From: Aurantimonas marina
Lineage (GTDB): Bacteria; Pseudomonadota; Alphaproteobacteria; Rhizobiales; Rhizobiaceae
Assembly: GCF_017183135.1 (NCBI RefSeq)
Contig: NZ_JADDXW010000005.1
Location: forward strand, 186,001 to 250,000
DNA length: 64,000 nt
Direction of reading: 5' to 3'
Below, piece by piece: positions 1 to 10,088 of the stretch. The notes under the pieces were generated by a model that saw only the letters and a list, made by a program, of their open reading frames with translations, searched no databases and was not told the DNA's origin. Numbering within the stretch: the first letter of the stretch is position 1; every line of letters starts with the position of its first letter. A program made the position numbers and the translations under genes.

Positions 1-2
1 CA

Positions 3-413
3 CTACCCGGCGGATGTCTGTGCGGTGCTGCGCGGTTCACCGCAAAACCGCAGAAAATGGAAATGGATGTCTGTCATTGCCGCATGTGCCAGAAGTGGAG
101 CGGCGGGGTCTTCATGGCCGTCCCATGTACGGACGTGAATCTTGAGGACGAGACGCAATTCGGTCGATATGTTTCGTCGGATTGGGCCGAGCGGCTGTTC
201 TGCAAGAGTTGCGGATCGAGCCTTCTCTGGCGACTGCGCGACGGCGGTCATGCGGCCGTCTCCATGCAGGGATTCGATGACCCATCGCGCTTCGCGTTCA
301 CCGAGGAAATCTTTATCGACGAAAAGCCCGAGACTTACCGGTTCGCCGATGCGACGCGTAAGATGACCGGGGCGGAAGTCGTGGCAGCCTTCGCTGCCGG
401 GCAGGATAGCTAG
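3..413 (+). CDS. GFA-family (CENP-V/GFA domain) zinc protein, 5' partial
   Basis: The reading frame is open from the window edge, so the start codon is missing. The visible N-terminus has the GGCLCG motif that opens GFA domains. It is followed by [11 protein letters not shown] and later CKSCGS, the cysteines that bind zinc in this family. About 136 residues are visible, close to the whole domain. GFA proteins were named for glutathione-dependent formaldehyde activation, but most paralogues have no proven activity. The stop lies 2 bp before nuoD, so the gene is co-transcribed with the nuo operon; nuoC is expected just upstream but is outside the window. A role in complex I is not shown. Confidence 0.85.
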   Translation, partial: LPGGCLCGAARFTAKPQKMEMDVCHCRMCQKWSGGVFMAVPCTDVNLEDETQFGRYVSSDWAERLFCKSCGSSLLWRLRDGGHAAVSMQGFDDPSRFAFTEEIFIDEKPETYRFADATRKMTGAEVVAAFAAGQDS

Positions 414-415
414 AC

Positions 416-1606
416 ATGGCCGAGATCGACGTCCGCAACTTCAATATCAATTTTGGACCCCAGCATCCGGCCGCCCACGGCGTTCTCCGGCTCGTGCTGG
501 AGCTCGACGGCGAAGTCGTTGAACGCGTGGATCCGCATATCGGGCTTTTGCATCGCGGCACCGAGAAGCTGATCGAACACAAGACCTATCTCCAGGCGAT
601 CCCCTATTTCGACCGGCTCGACTACGTCGCGCCGATGAACCAGGAGCACGCATTCTGTCTCGCCATCGAGCGGTTGGCGGAAGTCAGCGTGCCCCGGCGC
701 GGGCAGCTGATTCGCGTGCTCTATTGCGAAATCGGCCGCATCCTCTCCCATCTTCTCAACGTGACGACCCAGGCCATGGACGTCGGCGCGCTGACGCCGC
801 CGCTCTGGGGTTTCGAGGAGCGCGAGAAGCTGATGGTATTCTATGAGCGCGCCTCCGGTTCGCGCATGCACGCCGCCTATTTTCGGCCAGGCGGCGTGCA
901 TGAGGATTTGCCGCTGCAACTCGTCGACGACATCGGCGCCTGGTGCGATCCGTTCCTGAAGGTCTGCGACGACATCGAAGGCCTTTTGACCGACAACCGC
1001 ATCTTCAAGCAGCGCAATGTCGATATTGGCGTGATCGGCCTCGACGATGCCTGGGCACTCGGGTTTTCCGGCGTGATGGTGCGCGGCTCGGGCGCGGCCT
1101 GGGATTTACGCAAGTCGCAGCCTTACGAGTGCTACGACGAAATGGATTTCGATATCCCCGTCGGCAAGAACGGCGACTGCTACGATCGCTATCTCATCCG
1201 CATGGTCGAGATGCGCGAATCGGTGAAGATCATGAAGCAGTGCGTCGAATTGCTGGCGGGCGCCGAGCGCATCGGGCCGGTGTCGTCGGCCGAAGGCAAG
1301 GTCGTGCCGCCGTCGCGCGGCCAGATGAAGCGCTCGATGGAAGCGCTCATTCATCATTTCAAGCTCTATACAGAAGGCTTCCATGTGCCGGCGGGCGAGG
1401 TCTATGCCGCGGTCGAGGCGCCGAAGGGCGAGTTCGGCGTCTATCTGGTCGCGGACGGCACCAACAAGCCCTATCGTTGCAAACTGAAGGCGCCGGGCTT
1501 CGCCCATCTCCAGGCGATGGACGTGATGTGCAAGGGGCACATGCTCGCCGATGTCTCTGCGATTTTGGGCTCGCTCGACATCGTCTTCGGCGAGGTCGAC
1601 CGCTGA
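416..1606 (+). CDS. nuoD: NADH-quinone oxidoreductase subunit D
   Basis: This is the 49-kDa-type subunit of complex I, in the peripheral arm where ubiquinone is reduced next to cluster N2 of NuoB. The 396 residues match the usual alphaproteobacterial length. GPQHPAAHG lies at about residues 14-22 and [12 protein letters not shown] shortly after; these conserved histidine stretches line the quinone site. The C-terminus [12 protein letters not shown] is the typical family end. The start ATG follows the GFA stop by 2 bp, so translation is probably coupled. After this gene the operon is interrupted by a decayed Uma2-type gene. Confidence 0.98.
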   Translation: MAEIDVRNFNINFGPQHPAAHGVLRLVLELDGEVVERVDPHIGLLHRGTEKLIEHKTYLQAIPYFDRLDYVAPMNQEHAFCLAIERLAEVSVPRRGQLIRVLYCEIGRILSHLLNVTTQAMDVGALTPPLWGFEEREKLMVFYERASGSRMHAAYFRPGGVHEDLPLQLVDDIGAWCDPFLKVCDDIEGLLTDNRIFKQRNVDIGVIGLDDAWALGFSGVMVRGSGAAWDLRKSQPYECYDEMDFDIPVGKNGDCYDRYLIRMVEMRESVKIMKQCVELLAGAERIGPVSSAEGKVVPPSRGQMKRSMEALIHHFKLYTEGFHVPAGEVYAAVEAPKGEFGVYLVADGTNKPYRCKLKAPGFAHLQAMDVMCKGHMLADVSAILGSLDIVFGEVDR

Positions 1607-1656
1607 CCAACGTAAGCCGGCCTGTCGATTCGAACTGCGTGTGCTAGTCTGACGCC

Positions 1657-2219
1657 ATGAAAGCCGACGCCGCCCAGTATCCGACGATGACCGCCGACGA
1701 GTTCCTCGTCCGGGCGGAGAGTTGCGGCGAAGGCGGGCGCTACGAGTTGCTGGAGATCATCCGGTGCGGCTACAGGCCGAGCGTGTCAGTCATTCAGAGA
1801 CGAAATTATCGGTCGTGATTGCGCTTTGCGTGATGGCCTTCGGGGAGCGGGTCTCGACTGCACGGCCTTCATCGATGGGGTCAGCGTCAGGATCGACGAT
1901 CATTCCGTTTGCGGGGACCAGACGCCACCGTTCACTGCGGACTCTATGACCGTGACCGGTTGTATGTCGACAATCTCGTGATTGTGGCTGAAGTGGTCTC
2001 GCTGTCGAGCGTGCGGAGTGATGTCGACCGCCGTCTGATCGACTATTTTTCCGTTCCGACAATCCTGCATTATCTGATCGTCTACGGAGACGAAAAGCGC
2101 GTGGTCCGCCCATCGGGGGGACGGGCGAAATCACTACGGTGATCCTTGGCACCGATCCCACGATCGATTTTTCTCCGCCGGGATTTTCGGTTTCAGTCGA
2201 GGCACTTTTGGACATCTGA
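1657..2219 (+). pseudogene. Uma2-family (DUF820) endonuclease-like gene, broken by several frameshifts
   Basis: The three reading frames together spell a recognisable Uma2/DUF820 protein, but no single frame is intact. ATG 1657 starts MTADEFL...GRYELLE. The homology then shifts frame near 1765 (ERVSHSETKLS), again near 1845 (GLDCTAFIDGVSVRIDDH), again near 1910 (GPDATVHCG...DYFSVPTILHYLIV) and again near 2115 (GEITTVILGTDPTIDFSPPGF), ending at TGA 2217-2219. The family belongs to the PD-(D/E)XK nuclease fold and is common in Hyphomicrobiales and cyanobacteria. It sits between nuoD and nuoE, so the operon tolerates the insert. Sequencing error is unlikely to explain four shifts. Confidence 0.8.
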
Positions 2220-2346
2220 ATCGTCGCCGCTCGGACAATCGAGCGAGGGCGGAATCTTGCAGCTTAAAGCCACTGGCCTTTTGCCGTTCGTGTGATAGAA
2301 CGCACCGCAATATCGCATGTTGAACCGGTTCCAAAGTCGAGGTCCG

Positions 2347-3807
2347 ATGTCTGTCAGACGTCTCGCGGAAGATGCCGTCCAGCCCGATGGCTTCGCCTTC
2401 ACCGACGAAAACGCGGCTTGGGCACAGGCGACGATTCGTAAATATCCCGAGGGTCGTCAGCAGTCGGCGGTGATTCCACTTCTGATGCGGGCGCAGGACC
2501 AGGAGGGTTGGGTCACCAAGTCGGCGATCGTTCACGTCGCTGACATGCTGGCGATGCCGCTCATTCGGGTGCTCGAGGTCGCGACATTCTATACCCAGTT
2601 CCAGCTGAAGCCGGTCGGCACCCGGGCGCATGTGCAGGTTTGCGGCACGACGCCGTGCATGCTGCGCGGCGCGGAGGATCTGAAGGCGGTCTGCCGGTCG
2701 AAGATCCATCCCGAGCCCTTCCACCGCAACGAGGCGGGGACGCTGTCCTGGGAAGAGGTCGAGTGCCTCGGGGCCTGTGTCAATGCGCCGATGGTCATGG
2801 TGTTCGAGGACACCTATGAGGATCTGACGCCGGAGCGGCTCGAGGAGATCATCGATCTATTCGAGGCGGGGCGCGGCGGGGAAGTCGAGCCGGGACCACA
2901 GAACGGGCGCCACCTGTCGGCTCCGATCGGCGGTTTGACCAGCCTCACCGGCGACTACGACGATCTGATCAAGAATTTGCCGTCTGAAAAATCCCAGGCG
3001 CCGGAAGGGCGCGCGCCTTTCAAGGGCACGGGCGCAGAGCCGGCCACCACGACCCCGCCGTCGAAAGCCGGGAGGCCGGATACCGAGGCTCCGGAAACTG
3101 ACCCGACCATCGCAGCGCCGGGCAAGGCGAACGATGACAACGTGCCGCAGTCGGCCGAGCAGAATATCAGCGATGAACTGACAGCCAATGGCCATCGACC
3201 GGGCGCGGGCCGCACCGGCGGAACCGTCGAGGGCGCGGCCGGAGAAGCCGGACGGGATGCCGCCGAAGCCGGTCAGGTTTCGGCTGAGACGCCGGCCGCT
3301 ACGGCGCCGACCGGCGGAACGCTCCGCCGGAAGGAAGCCGCTGCCCGCGCGGCGACGGTCCCGGATGTCGCGCTGGCTCCGAGTGATGCGTCCAGAGGGT
3401 CTGGTGCCGCAGGCGCGATGGTCGATCTCTCCGGGAAAGACGATGGCGCGAAGCTGGAGGGCCAGCGCCGTGCGACCTCCGATACCAGCGCTGGGCCCAT
3501 GGATGCTGCCGCTGGAGGAGACCTCGCGCCGGCGGGTGAGGTCGGCGAAAAACCCGCGGGCCTTCTGAGTACGCCGAAGGGTGCGGCGGATGACCTGAAA
3601 CAGATCAAGGGCATCGGTCCGGTCATCGAGGCCAAGCTCAACGAACTCGGCGTCTTTCACTTCCGGCAGATTGCCAAGTGGAGCGATGCCGAGCTTCTCT
3701 GGGTCGACAATTATCTGAATTTCCGTGGCCGTGCCGTTCGTGACGGCTGGACGGCCCAGGCAAGGGTCTTGCAGGATGGGGCGGCCGGGTCCCAAGGCGC
3801 GGAATGA
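2347..3807 (+). CDS. nuoE: NADH-quinone oxidoreductase subunit E with long C-terminal extension
   Basis: This is the 24-kDa-type subunit that holds [2Fe-2S] cluster N1a beside NuoF. The ligands are visible at C99, C104, C140 and C144. ATG 2347 is preferred over ATG 2317 because GAGG lies 7 nt upstream and the protein then begins MSVRRLAED, the usual alphaproteobacterial start. The product is 486 residues, about twice a standard NuoE. Residues from about 205 to 405 are low complexity, rich in Ala, Gly, Glu and Pro. The last 70 residues contain a helix-hairpin-helix-like element ([20 protein letters not shown]). Such tails occur in related bacteria; their role is unknown. Confidence 0.95.
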   Translation: MSVRRLAEDAVQPDGFAFTDENAAWAQATIRKYPEGRQQSAVIPLLMRAQDQEGWVTKSAIVHVADMLAMPLIRVLEVATFYTQFQLKPVGTRAHVQVCGTTPCMLRGAEDLKAVCRSKIHPEPFHRNEAGTLSWEEVECLGACVNAPMVMVFEDTYEDLTPERLEEIIDLFEAGRGGEVEPGPQNGRHLSAPIGGLTSLTGDYDDLIKNLPSEKSQAPEGRAPFKGTGAEPATTTPPSKAGRPDTEAPETDPTIAAPGKANDDNVPQSAEQNISDELTANGHRPGAGRTGGTVEGAAGEAGRDAAEAGQVSAETPAATAPTGGTLRRKEAAARAATVPDVALAPSDASRGSGAAGAMVDLSGKDDGAKLEGQRRATSDTSAGPMDAAAGGDLAPAGEVGEKPAGLLSTPKGAADDLKQIKGIGPVIEAKLNELGVFHFRQIAKWSDAELLWVDNYLNFRGRAVRDGWTAQARVLQDGAAGSQGAE

Positions 3808-3827
3808 TGCGGGCGAGGAGACACTAG

Positions 3828-5135
3828 ATGCTTCACGACAAGGACCGCATTTTCACCAACATCTATGGCCTCAGGGACAAAAGCCTAAAGGCCGCGATGA
3901 AGCGCGGGCATTTCGACGGTACGGCCGGCATCATCGGCAAGGGCCGCGACTGGATCATCAACGAGATGAAGGAATCGGGCCTTCGCGGACGTGGTGGTGC
4001 CGGCTTCCCGACCGGACTCAAATGGTCGTTCATGCCGAAGGAGCCCGGTGCGCGCCCGCATTACCTCGTCATCAACGCCGACGAATCAGAACCCGGTACC
4101 TGCAAGGACCGGGAGATCATGCGGAACGACCCGTTCACGCTGATCGAGGGCTGCGTCATCGCCGGTTTCGCGATGGGCGCGCACACCTGCTACATCTACA
4201 TTCGCGGCGAATATATCCGCGAGCGGCAGGCGCTGCAGCGGGCCATCGACGAGTGCTATGAGGCCGGGCTGCTCGGCAAGGACAACAAGTGCGGCTGGGA
4301 TTACGACATCATCGTCCATCACGGCGCCGGTGCCTATATCTGTGGTGAAGAGACCGCGCTGCTGGAAAGCCTGGAGGGCAAGAAGGGCCAGCCGCGCCTG
4401 AAGCCGCCGTTCCCGGCCAATGTTGGGCTCTATGGCTGCCCGACCACGGTGAACAACGTCGAATCGATCGCGGTCGCGCCGACGATCTTGCGTCGTGGCG
4501 GCGGCTGGTTCGCCGGTATTGGCCGCCAGAACAATACCGGCACCAAGCTGTTCTGCGTCTCCGGCCACGTCGAGCGTCCGTGCACGGTGGAGGAGGCGAT
4601 GGGCATCTCCTTCCGAGAACTGATCGAAAAGCATTGCGGCGGCATCCAGGGCGGCTGGGACAATCTTCTCGCGGTCATCCCCGGCGGCTCCTCCGTACCG
4701 CTGGTTCCGGCCGAGGATATCATCGACGCGCCGATGGACTTCGACGGGTTGCGCGACATCAAGACCTCGCTCGGCACCGCCGCCGTCATCGTCATGGATC
4801 GCTCCACCGACATCGTGAAGGCGATCGCCCGAATCTCATATTTCTACAAACACGAGAGCTGCGGCCAATGCACACCCTGCCGCGAGGGCACCGGCTGGAT
4901 GTGGCGGGTGATGGAGCGCATGGCCATCGGCAATGCCCAGAAGCGCGAGATCGACATGCTTCTCGACGTGACCAAGCAGGTCGAGGGCCATACGATCTGC
5001 GCGCTTGGCGATGCGGCCGCCTGGCCAATCCAGGGGCTGGTGCGCCATTTCCGCGCCGAAATCGAGCGGCGGATCGACGAGTTCTCGCGCAATGCCGACG
5101 CAGATCGCCGGCCTGTGCTCGAAGCGGCGGAATAA
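3828..5135 (+). CDS. nuoF: NADH-quinone oxidoreductase subunit F
   Basis: NuoF (51-kDa type) oxidises NADH with bound FMN and passes electrons to the [4Fe-4S] cluster N3. The glycine-rich [10 protein letters not shown] stretch near residue 55 forms the NADH/FMN pocket. [15 protein letters not shown] near residue 345 carries three N3 cysteines, with the fourth in [13 protein letters not shown]. The 435 residues match the family. It lies 20 bp after nuoE and 13 bp before nuoG in the NADH-dehydrogenase module. Confidence 0.98.
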   Translation: MLHDKDRIFTNIYGLRDKSLKAAMKRGHFDGTAGIIGKGRDWIINEMKESGLRGRGGAGFPTGLKWSFMPKEPGARPHYLVINADESEPGTCKDREIMRNDPFTLIEGCVIAGFAMGAHTCYIYIRGEYIRERQALQRAIDECYEAGLLGKDNKCGWDYDIIVHHGAGAYICGEETALLESLEGKKGQPRLKPPFPANVGLYGCPTTVNNVESIAVAPTILRRGGGWFAGIGRQNNTGTKLFCVSGHVERPCTVEEAMGISFRELIEKHCGGIQGGWDNLLAVIPGGSSVPLVPAEDIIDAPMDFDGLRDIKTSLGTAAVIVMDRSTDIVKAIARISYFYKHESCGQCTPCREGTGWMWRVMERMAIGNAQKREIDMLLDVTKQVEGHTICALGDAAAWPIQGLVRHFRAEIERRIDEFSRNADADRRPVLEAAE

Positions 5136-5148
5136 GCAGGATAGGTCC

Positions 5149-7224
5149 ATGACCAAACTCAAAGTCGACGGCAAAGAGATCGAGGTCCCGGACCACTACA
5201 CGCTGCTGCAGGCGGCGGAGGAGGCCGGCGCCGAGATTCCGCGCTTTTGCTTCCACGAGCGGCTGTCGATCGCCGGCAATTGCCGCATGTGCCTGGTCGA
5301 GGTGAAGGGCGGACCGCCGAAGCCCGCCGCCTCCTGCGCCATGGGCGTACGCGATATGCGGCCGGGGCCGAACGGCGAATTGCCGGAAGTCTTCACCAAC
5401 ACGCCGATGGTCAAGAAGGCCCGCGAAGGCGTGATGGAGTTCCTGCTGATCAATCATCCGCTGGACTGCCCGATCTGCGATCAGGGCGGCGAATGCGACC
5501 TGCAGGACCAGGCGATGGCGTTCGGCGTCGATTCGTCGCGCTACCAGGAGAACAAGCGCGCGGTCGAGGACAAATATATCGGCCCGCTGGTCAAGACGAT
5601 CATGACGCGCTGCATCCACTGCACGCGCTGCGTCCGCTTCACCACCGAGGTCGCCGGTATTTCCGAGCTTGGCCTCGTCGGCCGTGGCGAGGACGCCGAG
5701 ATCACCACCTTCCTCGAACAGGCGATGACGTCGGAGCTGCAGGGCAATGTTATTGATTTGTGCCCGGTCGGCGCGCTGACCTCGCGACCTTACGCCTTCC
5801 AGGCCCGGCCGTGGGAGCTAACCAAGACCGAGACGATCGACGTGATGGACGCCGTCGGCTCGGCGATCCGCGTCGATACGCGCGGCCGCGAGGTTATGCG
5901 AATTCTGCCGCGCATCAATGAGGAGATCAACGAGGAGTGGATCTCCGACAAGACCCGCTTCGTCTGGGACGGCCTGCGGACCCAGCGCCTCGACAAGCCC
6001 TATGTGCGCGAGAACGGTCGCCTGCGTCCGGCGAGTTGGCAGGAAGCCTTCGCCACAATCAAGGCCAAGGTCGATGGCGTCGAGGGCGCGCGACTGGGCA
6101 CGATCGCCGGCGATCTTGCCGCGGTCGAGGAGATGTGGGCGCTGAAGCGTCTGATGGGCGAACTCGGCTCGGCGAATCTCGACTGCCGCCAGGACGGGGC
6201 GAAGCTTAATCCGGCCGAAGGCCGCGCCTCCTACCTGTTCAACACGACGATCGCCGGCATCGAGAATGCCGATGCACTGTTGATCGTCGGCGCCAATCCG
6301 CGCTTCGAGGCGTCGGTGCTCAACGCGCGCATCCGCAAGCGTTGGCGCATGGGCGGCTTCCCGATCGGGGTGATCGGCGAGAATGTCGATCTGCGCTACG
6401 AAACCACCTATCTCGGCGCCGGAACCGAAACGCTGTCCGATCTGGGCGCTGCCAATCGCGGCTTCCTCGATACGCTGAAAAACGCCGAACGGCCGATGAT
6501 CATCGTCGGTCAGGGCGCGCTCGCCAGGGAGAACGGCGCCGACGTGCTCGCGTCGGTCGCCGCGTTGGCACGTGAAATCGGTGCCATCACCGAGGGCTGG
6601 AACGGCTTCAACGTACTGCATTCGGCGGCATCGCGGGTCGGCGGTCTCGATATCGGCTTTGTGCCAGGCGAGGGCGGCAAGACGACGACCGAGATGGCCG
6701 GCGGCGAGGTCGACGTGCTGTTCAATCTCGGCGCCGACGAGATCGACATCGCTGCAGGACCCTTCGTCGTCTACATCGGCACCCATGGCGATCGGGGAGC
6801 GCATCGCGCCGACGTAATTCTGCCGGGCGCGGCCTACACCGAAAAGTCGGGTACCTGGGTCAATGTCGAGGGCAGGGCGCAAACCGGCAGTCGGGCATCC
6901 TTCCCGCCCGGCGACGCGCGCGAGGACTGGGCGATCATCCGGGCGCTGTCAGCCGTCCTCGACAAGACGCTGCCCTTCGATTCGCTTGCGGCACTGCGGC
7001 GTGAACTGTATCAGTCGCACGCCTTCATGCGGTCGGATCGGATCGAATCGGCTGACGCGGCGGTCATCACCGGACTGGCCGATCGGGCGAAACCGCTGGC
7101 GGCGGGGACGTTCGGGTCTAATATCGGGGATTTCTATCTGACCAACCCGATCGCCCGCGCATCGAAGGTGATGGCCGAGTGCTCGCAGCTCGCAAGGGCC
7201 GAACACCTCGAAGCGGCAGAGTAA
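5149..7224 (+). CDS. nuoG: NADH-quinone oxidoreductase subunit G
   Basis: This is the 75-kDa-type iron-sulfur subunit that relays electrons from NuoF towards NuoI. ATG 5149 gives 691 residues beginning [20 protein letters not shown], the normal ferredoxin-like N-terminus; an in-frame upstream start inside nuoF would add an unrelated tail. The N-terminal 2Fe-2S domain shows [15 protein letters not shown], followed by [18 protein letters not shown] and [12 protein letters not shown] for the [4Fe-4S] clusters. The remainder is the molybdopterin-oxidoreductase-like domain, which binds no molybdenum in complex I. An AGG precedes the start. Confidence 0.97.
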   Translation: MTKLKVDGKEIEVPDHYTLLQAAEEAGAEIPRFCFHERLSIAGNCRMCLVEVKGGPPKPAASCAMGVRDMRPGPNGELPEVFTNTPMVKKAREGVMEFLLINHPLDCPICDQGGECDLQDQAMAFGVDSSRYQENKRAVEDKYIGPLVKTIMTRCIHCTRCVRFTTEVAGISELGLVGRGEDAEITTFLEQAMTSELQGNVIDLCPVGALTSRPYAFQARPWELTKTETIDVMDAVGSAIRVDTRGREVMRILPRINEEINEEWISDKTRFVWDGLRTQRLDKPYVRENGRLRPASWQEAFATIKAKVDGVEGARLGTIAGDLAAVEEMWALKRLMGELGSANLDCRQDGAKLNPAEGRASYLFNTTIAGIENADALLIVGANPRFEASVLNARIRKRWRMGGFPIGVIGENVDLRYETTYLGAGTETLSDLGAANRGFLDTLKNAERPMIIVGQGALARENGADVLASVAALAREIGAITEGWNGFNVLHSAASRVGGLDIGFVPGEGGKTTTEMAGGEVDVLFNLGADEIDIAAGPFVVYIGTHGDRGAHRADVILPGAAYTEKSGTWVNVEGRAQTGSRASFPPGDAREDWAIIRALSAVLDKTLPFDSLAALRRELYQSHAFMRSDRIESADAAVITGLADRAKPLAAGTFGSNIGDFYLTNPIARASKVMAECSQLARAEHLEAAE

Positions 7225-7237
7225 AGGACGGCTGACA

Positions 7238-8293
7238 GTGGCTGAATTCGTCTCCCTCTATGTCTGGCCGGGCCTGATCATTCTGGCGCAGAGTCTTCTG
7301 TTTCTTGTCGTCCTGCTCGTGCTCGTCGCTTATATCCTGTTGGCAGACCGCAAGATCTGGGCGGCGGTGCAGATGCGTCGTGGTCCCAATGTCGTCGGGC
7401 CCTGGGGGCTGTTCCAGTCCTTCGCCGATTTGCTGAAATTCGTCTTGAAGGAGCCGGTGATCCCGGCCAGCGCGGACAAGGTCGTGTTCCTGCTGGCGCC
7501 CCTGGTCGCCGTAACGCTGGCGCTCGCTACCTTCGCCGTCGTGCCGGTCGCCGAGGGCTGGGTGATCGCCGACATCAACATCGGTATTTTGTACGTCTTC
7601 GCGATCTCGTCGCTCGAAGTCTATGGCGTCATCATGGGCGGTTGGGCGTCGAACTCGAAATACGCCTTTCTCGGCGCGCTTCGCTCCGCCGCGCAGATGG
7701 TTTCCTACGAGGTCTCGATCGGCTTCGTCATCGTCACCGTGCTTCTGGCCGTTGGCTCGCTCAATCTCACCGACATCGTGCTGGCCCAGCAGGCCGGTCT
7801 CGGAACCATGGTCGGCCTGCCGAGTACCTTCCTCGACTGGCACTGGCTCGGCCTGTTCCCGATGTTCGTCATCTTCTTCATATCGGCCCTCGCAGAGACC
7901 AATCGGCCGCCCTTCGATCTCCCAGAAGCTGAGTCCGAGTTGGTCGCGGGTTTCATGGTCGAATACGGCTCGACGCCATACATGATGTTCATGCTCGGCG
8001 AGTACGCGGCGATCACGCTGATGTGCAGCCTGACGACCATCCTGTTCTTGGGGGGCTGGCTTCCGCCTTTCAACTTCGTGCCGTTCACCTGGATTCCGGG
8101 GGTCGTCTGGTTCCTAGCCAAGGTTGCGCTGGTGTTCTTCATGTTCGCGATGGTCAAGGCTTTCGTGCCGCGCTATCGCTACGACCAGTTGATGCGGCTC
8201 GGCTGGAAGGTGTTCCTGCCGATCTCGCTTGCCATGGTGGCGATCGTCGCCTTCGTCATGCAGTTCATGGGCTGGGGCGCGGCGGCCGCATGA
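7238..8293 (+). CDS. nuoH: NADH-quinone oxidoreductase subunit H
   Basis: NuoH (ND1 type) is the membrane subunit that joins the peripheral arm and contributes to the quinone chamber. It has about eight hydrophobic helices. Family motifs include [20 protein letters not shown] near the N-terminus and [22 protein letters not shown] in the middle. It starts with GTG 7238, supported by AAGGA about 9 nt upstream. The 351 residues are typical. Its stop overlaps the start of a small membrane-protein gene (ATGA). Confidence 0.97.
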   Translation: MAEFVSLYVWPGLIILAQSLLFLVVLLVLVAYILLADRKIWAAVQMRRGPNVVGPWGLFQSFADLLKFVLKEPVIPASADKVVFLLAPLVAVTLALATFAVVPVAEGWVIADINIGILYVFAISSLEVYGVIMGGWASNSKYAFLGALRSAAQMVSYEVSIGFVIVTVLLAVGSLNLTDIVLAQQAGLGTMVGLPSTFLDWHWLGLFPMFVIFFISALAETNRPPFDLPEAESELVAGFMVEYGSTPYMMFMLGEYAAITLMCSLTTILFLGGWLPPFNFVPFTWIPGVVWFLAKVALVFFMFAMVKAFVPRYRYDQLMRLGWKVFLPISLAMVAIVAFVMQFMGWGAAAA

Positions 8294-8511
8294 GCGATCC
8301 GGCGATCATTGGAGCCCTGGTCGGTCTTGCCGTCGGCCTCGCGGACTTCTTTGTCCTTGGCTATCTGGCCGAGGCCGTGGCCCGCCGGCGGCCTTCGGAA
8401 CGTCTCGGCGCCGGGGCGGCTCTGAACATCGCCCGCATTTCGCAGCTCGTTCTCTTTCCGGTCCTCGGCTGGTTCGTCGGGCCGGTCGTCGCCTCGAACT
8501 TGGGAGGCTAG
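8290..8511 (+). CDS. Small two-helix membrane protein between nuoH and nuoI
   Basis: A 73-residue protein not recognised as a standard complex I subunit. It has two hydrophobic segments, about residues 5-27 and 48-68, separated by a basic loop ([13 protein letters not shown]). The second begins [16 protein letters not shown]. The start overlaps the nuoH stop as ATGA and the stop falls 5 bp before the nuoI start, so it is translated within the operon. This placement suggests an accessory or assembly role, but that is inference from position only. Confidence 0.75.
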   Translation: MSDPAIIGALVGLAVGLADFFVLGYLAEAVARRRPSERLGAGAALNIARISQLVLFPVLGWFVGPVVASNLGG

Positions 8512-8516
8512 GTCTC

Positions 8517-9008
8517 TTGAACGCCATCGCCCAGACCGTCAAATCCCTGTTCCTCATAGAGTTCATCAAGGCGTTCGGCCTGTCGATGCGCTATTTCTTC
8601 GCGCCGAAATCGACGGTGAACTACCCATTCGAGAAGGGGCCACAGAGTCCGCGTTTTCGTGGCGAACACGCCCTGCGGCGCTATCCCAACGGACAGGAGC
8701 GCTGCATCGCCTGCAAGTTGTGCGAGGCGATCTGCCCTGCCCAGGCGATCACTATCGAGGCCGGCCCGCGGCGCAATGACGGCACCCGTCGGACGGTGCG
8801 TTACGACATCGACATGGTGAAGTGCATCTATTGCGGCTTCTGCCAGGAAGCCTGCCCGGTCGACGCGATCGTCGAGGGGCCGAATTTCGAATTTGCCACC
8901 GAGACTCGCGAGGAACTCTACTACGACAAGGAACGATTGCTCGCGAACGGCGATCGCTGGGAGCGGGAGATCGCCCGCAACATTGCGCTCGATGCACCTT
9001 ACCGCTAA
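8517..9008 (+). CDS. nuoI: NADH-quinone oxidoreductase subunit I
   Basis: NuoI (23-kDa type, TYKY) carries clusters N6a and N6b on the path to NuoB. Two C-x2-C-x2-C-x3-CP motifs are visible: [12 protein letters not shown] and [12 protein letters not shown]. The TTG at 8517 is chosen as start because GGAGG lies about 10 nt upstream and it gives 163 residues with the usual N-terminal amphipathic stretch ([18 protein letters not shown]). No ATG is positioned as well. A 128-bp gap follows before nuoJ. Confidence 0.96.
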   Translation: MNAIAQTVKSLFLIEFIKAFGLSMRYFFAPKSTVNYPFEKGPQSPRFRGEHALRRYPNGQERCIACKLCEAICPAQAITIEAGPRRNDGTRRTVRYDIDMVKCIYCGFCQEACPVDAIVEGPNFEFATETREELYYDKERLLANGDRWEREIARNIALDAPYR

Positions 9009-9136
9009 GCGGGCAGGGATTTTTTCGGCCGGAGGATCGCCAGACCGGGCGCGAATCTCCGCCTGATCTGACAAGATCGACGGGGCAGGGGCGAGGACCG
9101 TCAGGCCCGTCCGATACGATCACAAGGAGCCCGAGG

Positions 9137-9754
9137 ATGCTGGGCCTTCAGGCACTGTTTTTCTACATCTTTGCGCTGATCGCGATCGGCGCGGCGCTAA
9201 TGGTCGTGTTCTCCAAGAACCCGGTCCATTCAGTCCTGTTTCTGATTACGACCTTTGTGAGCGCCGCCGGGTTGTTCTTGCTCACCGGTGCCGAATTCCT
9301 GGCGTTGATTCTCATCGTCGTCTATGTCGGTGCCGTCGCCGTGCTCTTCCTGTTCGTCGTGATGATGCTGGACGTCGACTTCGCCAAGTTGAAGCGTGGC
9401 GCGCTGCAATACGCGCCCTTCGGCGCGATCGTCGGCATCGTGCTGCTCGCCGAACTGATCATCGCGGTGACCGGCAACTATTATGACCCGCAGCTGTCCG
9501 TCGCGACGGCCATGCCGACGCCGCCGCTGGCCGAAATGTCGAACATCGAGGCGCTCGGGGCGGTGCTCTACACCCGCTACATTCTGTTTTTCCAGCTTGC
9601 AGGGCTGATCCTGTTCGTCGCGATGATCGGTGCGATCGTTTTGACCCTTCGCCACAAGGAAGGCATCCGGCGCCAGTCGATCCCGGCGCAGGTCGCTCGG
9701 AACCCGGCGACGGCGATCGAAATCCGCAAGGTCGAAAGCGGCAAGGGCATCTGA
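9137..9754 (+). CDS. nuoJ: NADH-quinone oxidoreductase subunit J
   Basis: NuoJ (ND6 type) is a five-helix membrane subunit near the quinone-proton coupling region. ATG 9137 gives 205 residues and follows AAGGAG with good spacing. The first helix is [20 protein letters not shown]. The segment [21 protein letters not shown] in the third helix is the conserved pi-bulge region of the family. The C-terminal 35 residues are soluble. NuoK follows after 19 bp. Confidence 0.95.
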   Translation: MLGLQALFFYIFALIAIGAALMVVFSKNPVHSVLFLITTFVSAAGLFLLTGAEFLALILIVVYVGAVAVLFLFVVMMLDVDFAKLKRGALQYAPFGAIVGIVLLAELIIAVTGNYYDPQLSVATAMPTPPLAEMSNIEALGAVLYTRYILFFQLAGLILFVAMIGAIVLTLRHKEGIRRQSIPAQVARNPATAIEIRKVESGKGI

Positions 9755-9773
9755 GAACGAGGAAATGAGCGCA

Positions 9774-10082
9774 ATGGAAGTCGGTCTCGGACACTACCTT
9801 ACGGTCGCGGCGATCCTGTTCGTCACGGGCGTTTTCGGCATTTTCATGAACCGCAAGAACATCATCACGATCCTGATGTCGGTCGAGTTGATCCTTCTGG
9901 CCGTCAACCTGAATTTCGTGGCGTTCTCGGCGTTTCTGAACGATCTGGTCGGGCAGGTCTTCGCGCTTTTCGTGCTGACCGTCGCCGCTGCTGAAGCGGC
10001 GATCGGCCTCGCCATCCTCGTCGTCTTCTTCCGCAATCGCGGCTCCATCGCCGTCGATGACGTCAACACGATGAAAGGCTGA
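9774..10082 (+). CDS. nuoK: NADH-quinone oxidoreductase subunit K
   Basis: NuoK (ND4L type) has three transmembrane helices with conserved buried glutamates used in proton transfer; [12 protein letters not shown] and [13 protein letters not shown] carry them. ATG 9774 (102 residues, MEVGLGHYL) is preferred to ATG 9765 because GAGGA is about 8 nt from the former and only 1-2 nt from the latter, and because family members begin at this point. The end VDDVNTMKG is typical. Confidence 0.96.
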   Translation: MEVGLGHYLTVAAILFVTGVFGIFMNRKNIITILMSVELILLAVNLNFVAFSAFLNDLVGQVFALFVLTVAAAEAAIGLAILVVFFRNRGSIAVDDVNTMKG

Positions 10083-10088
10083 TCGGGC

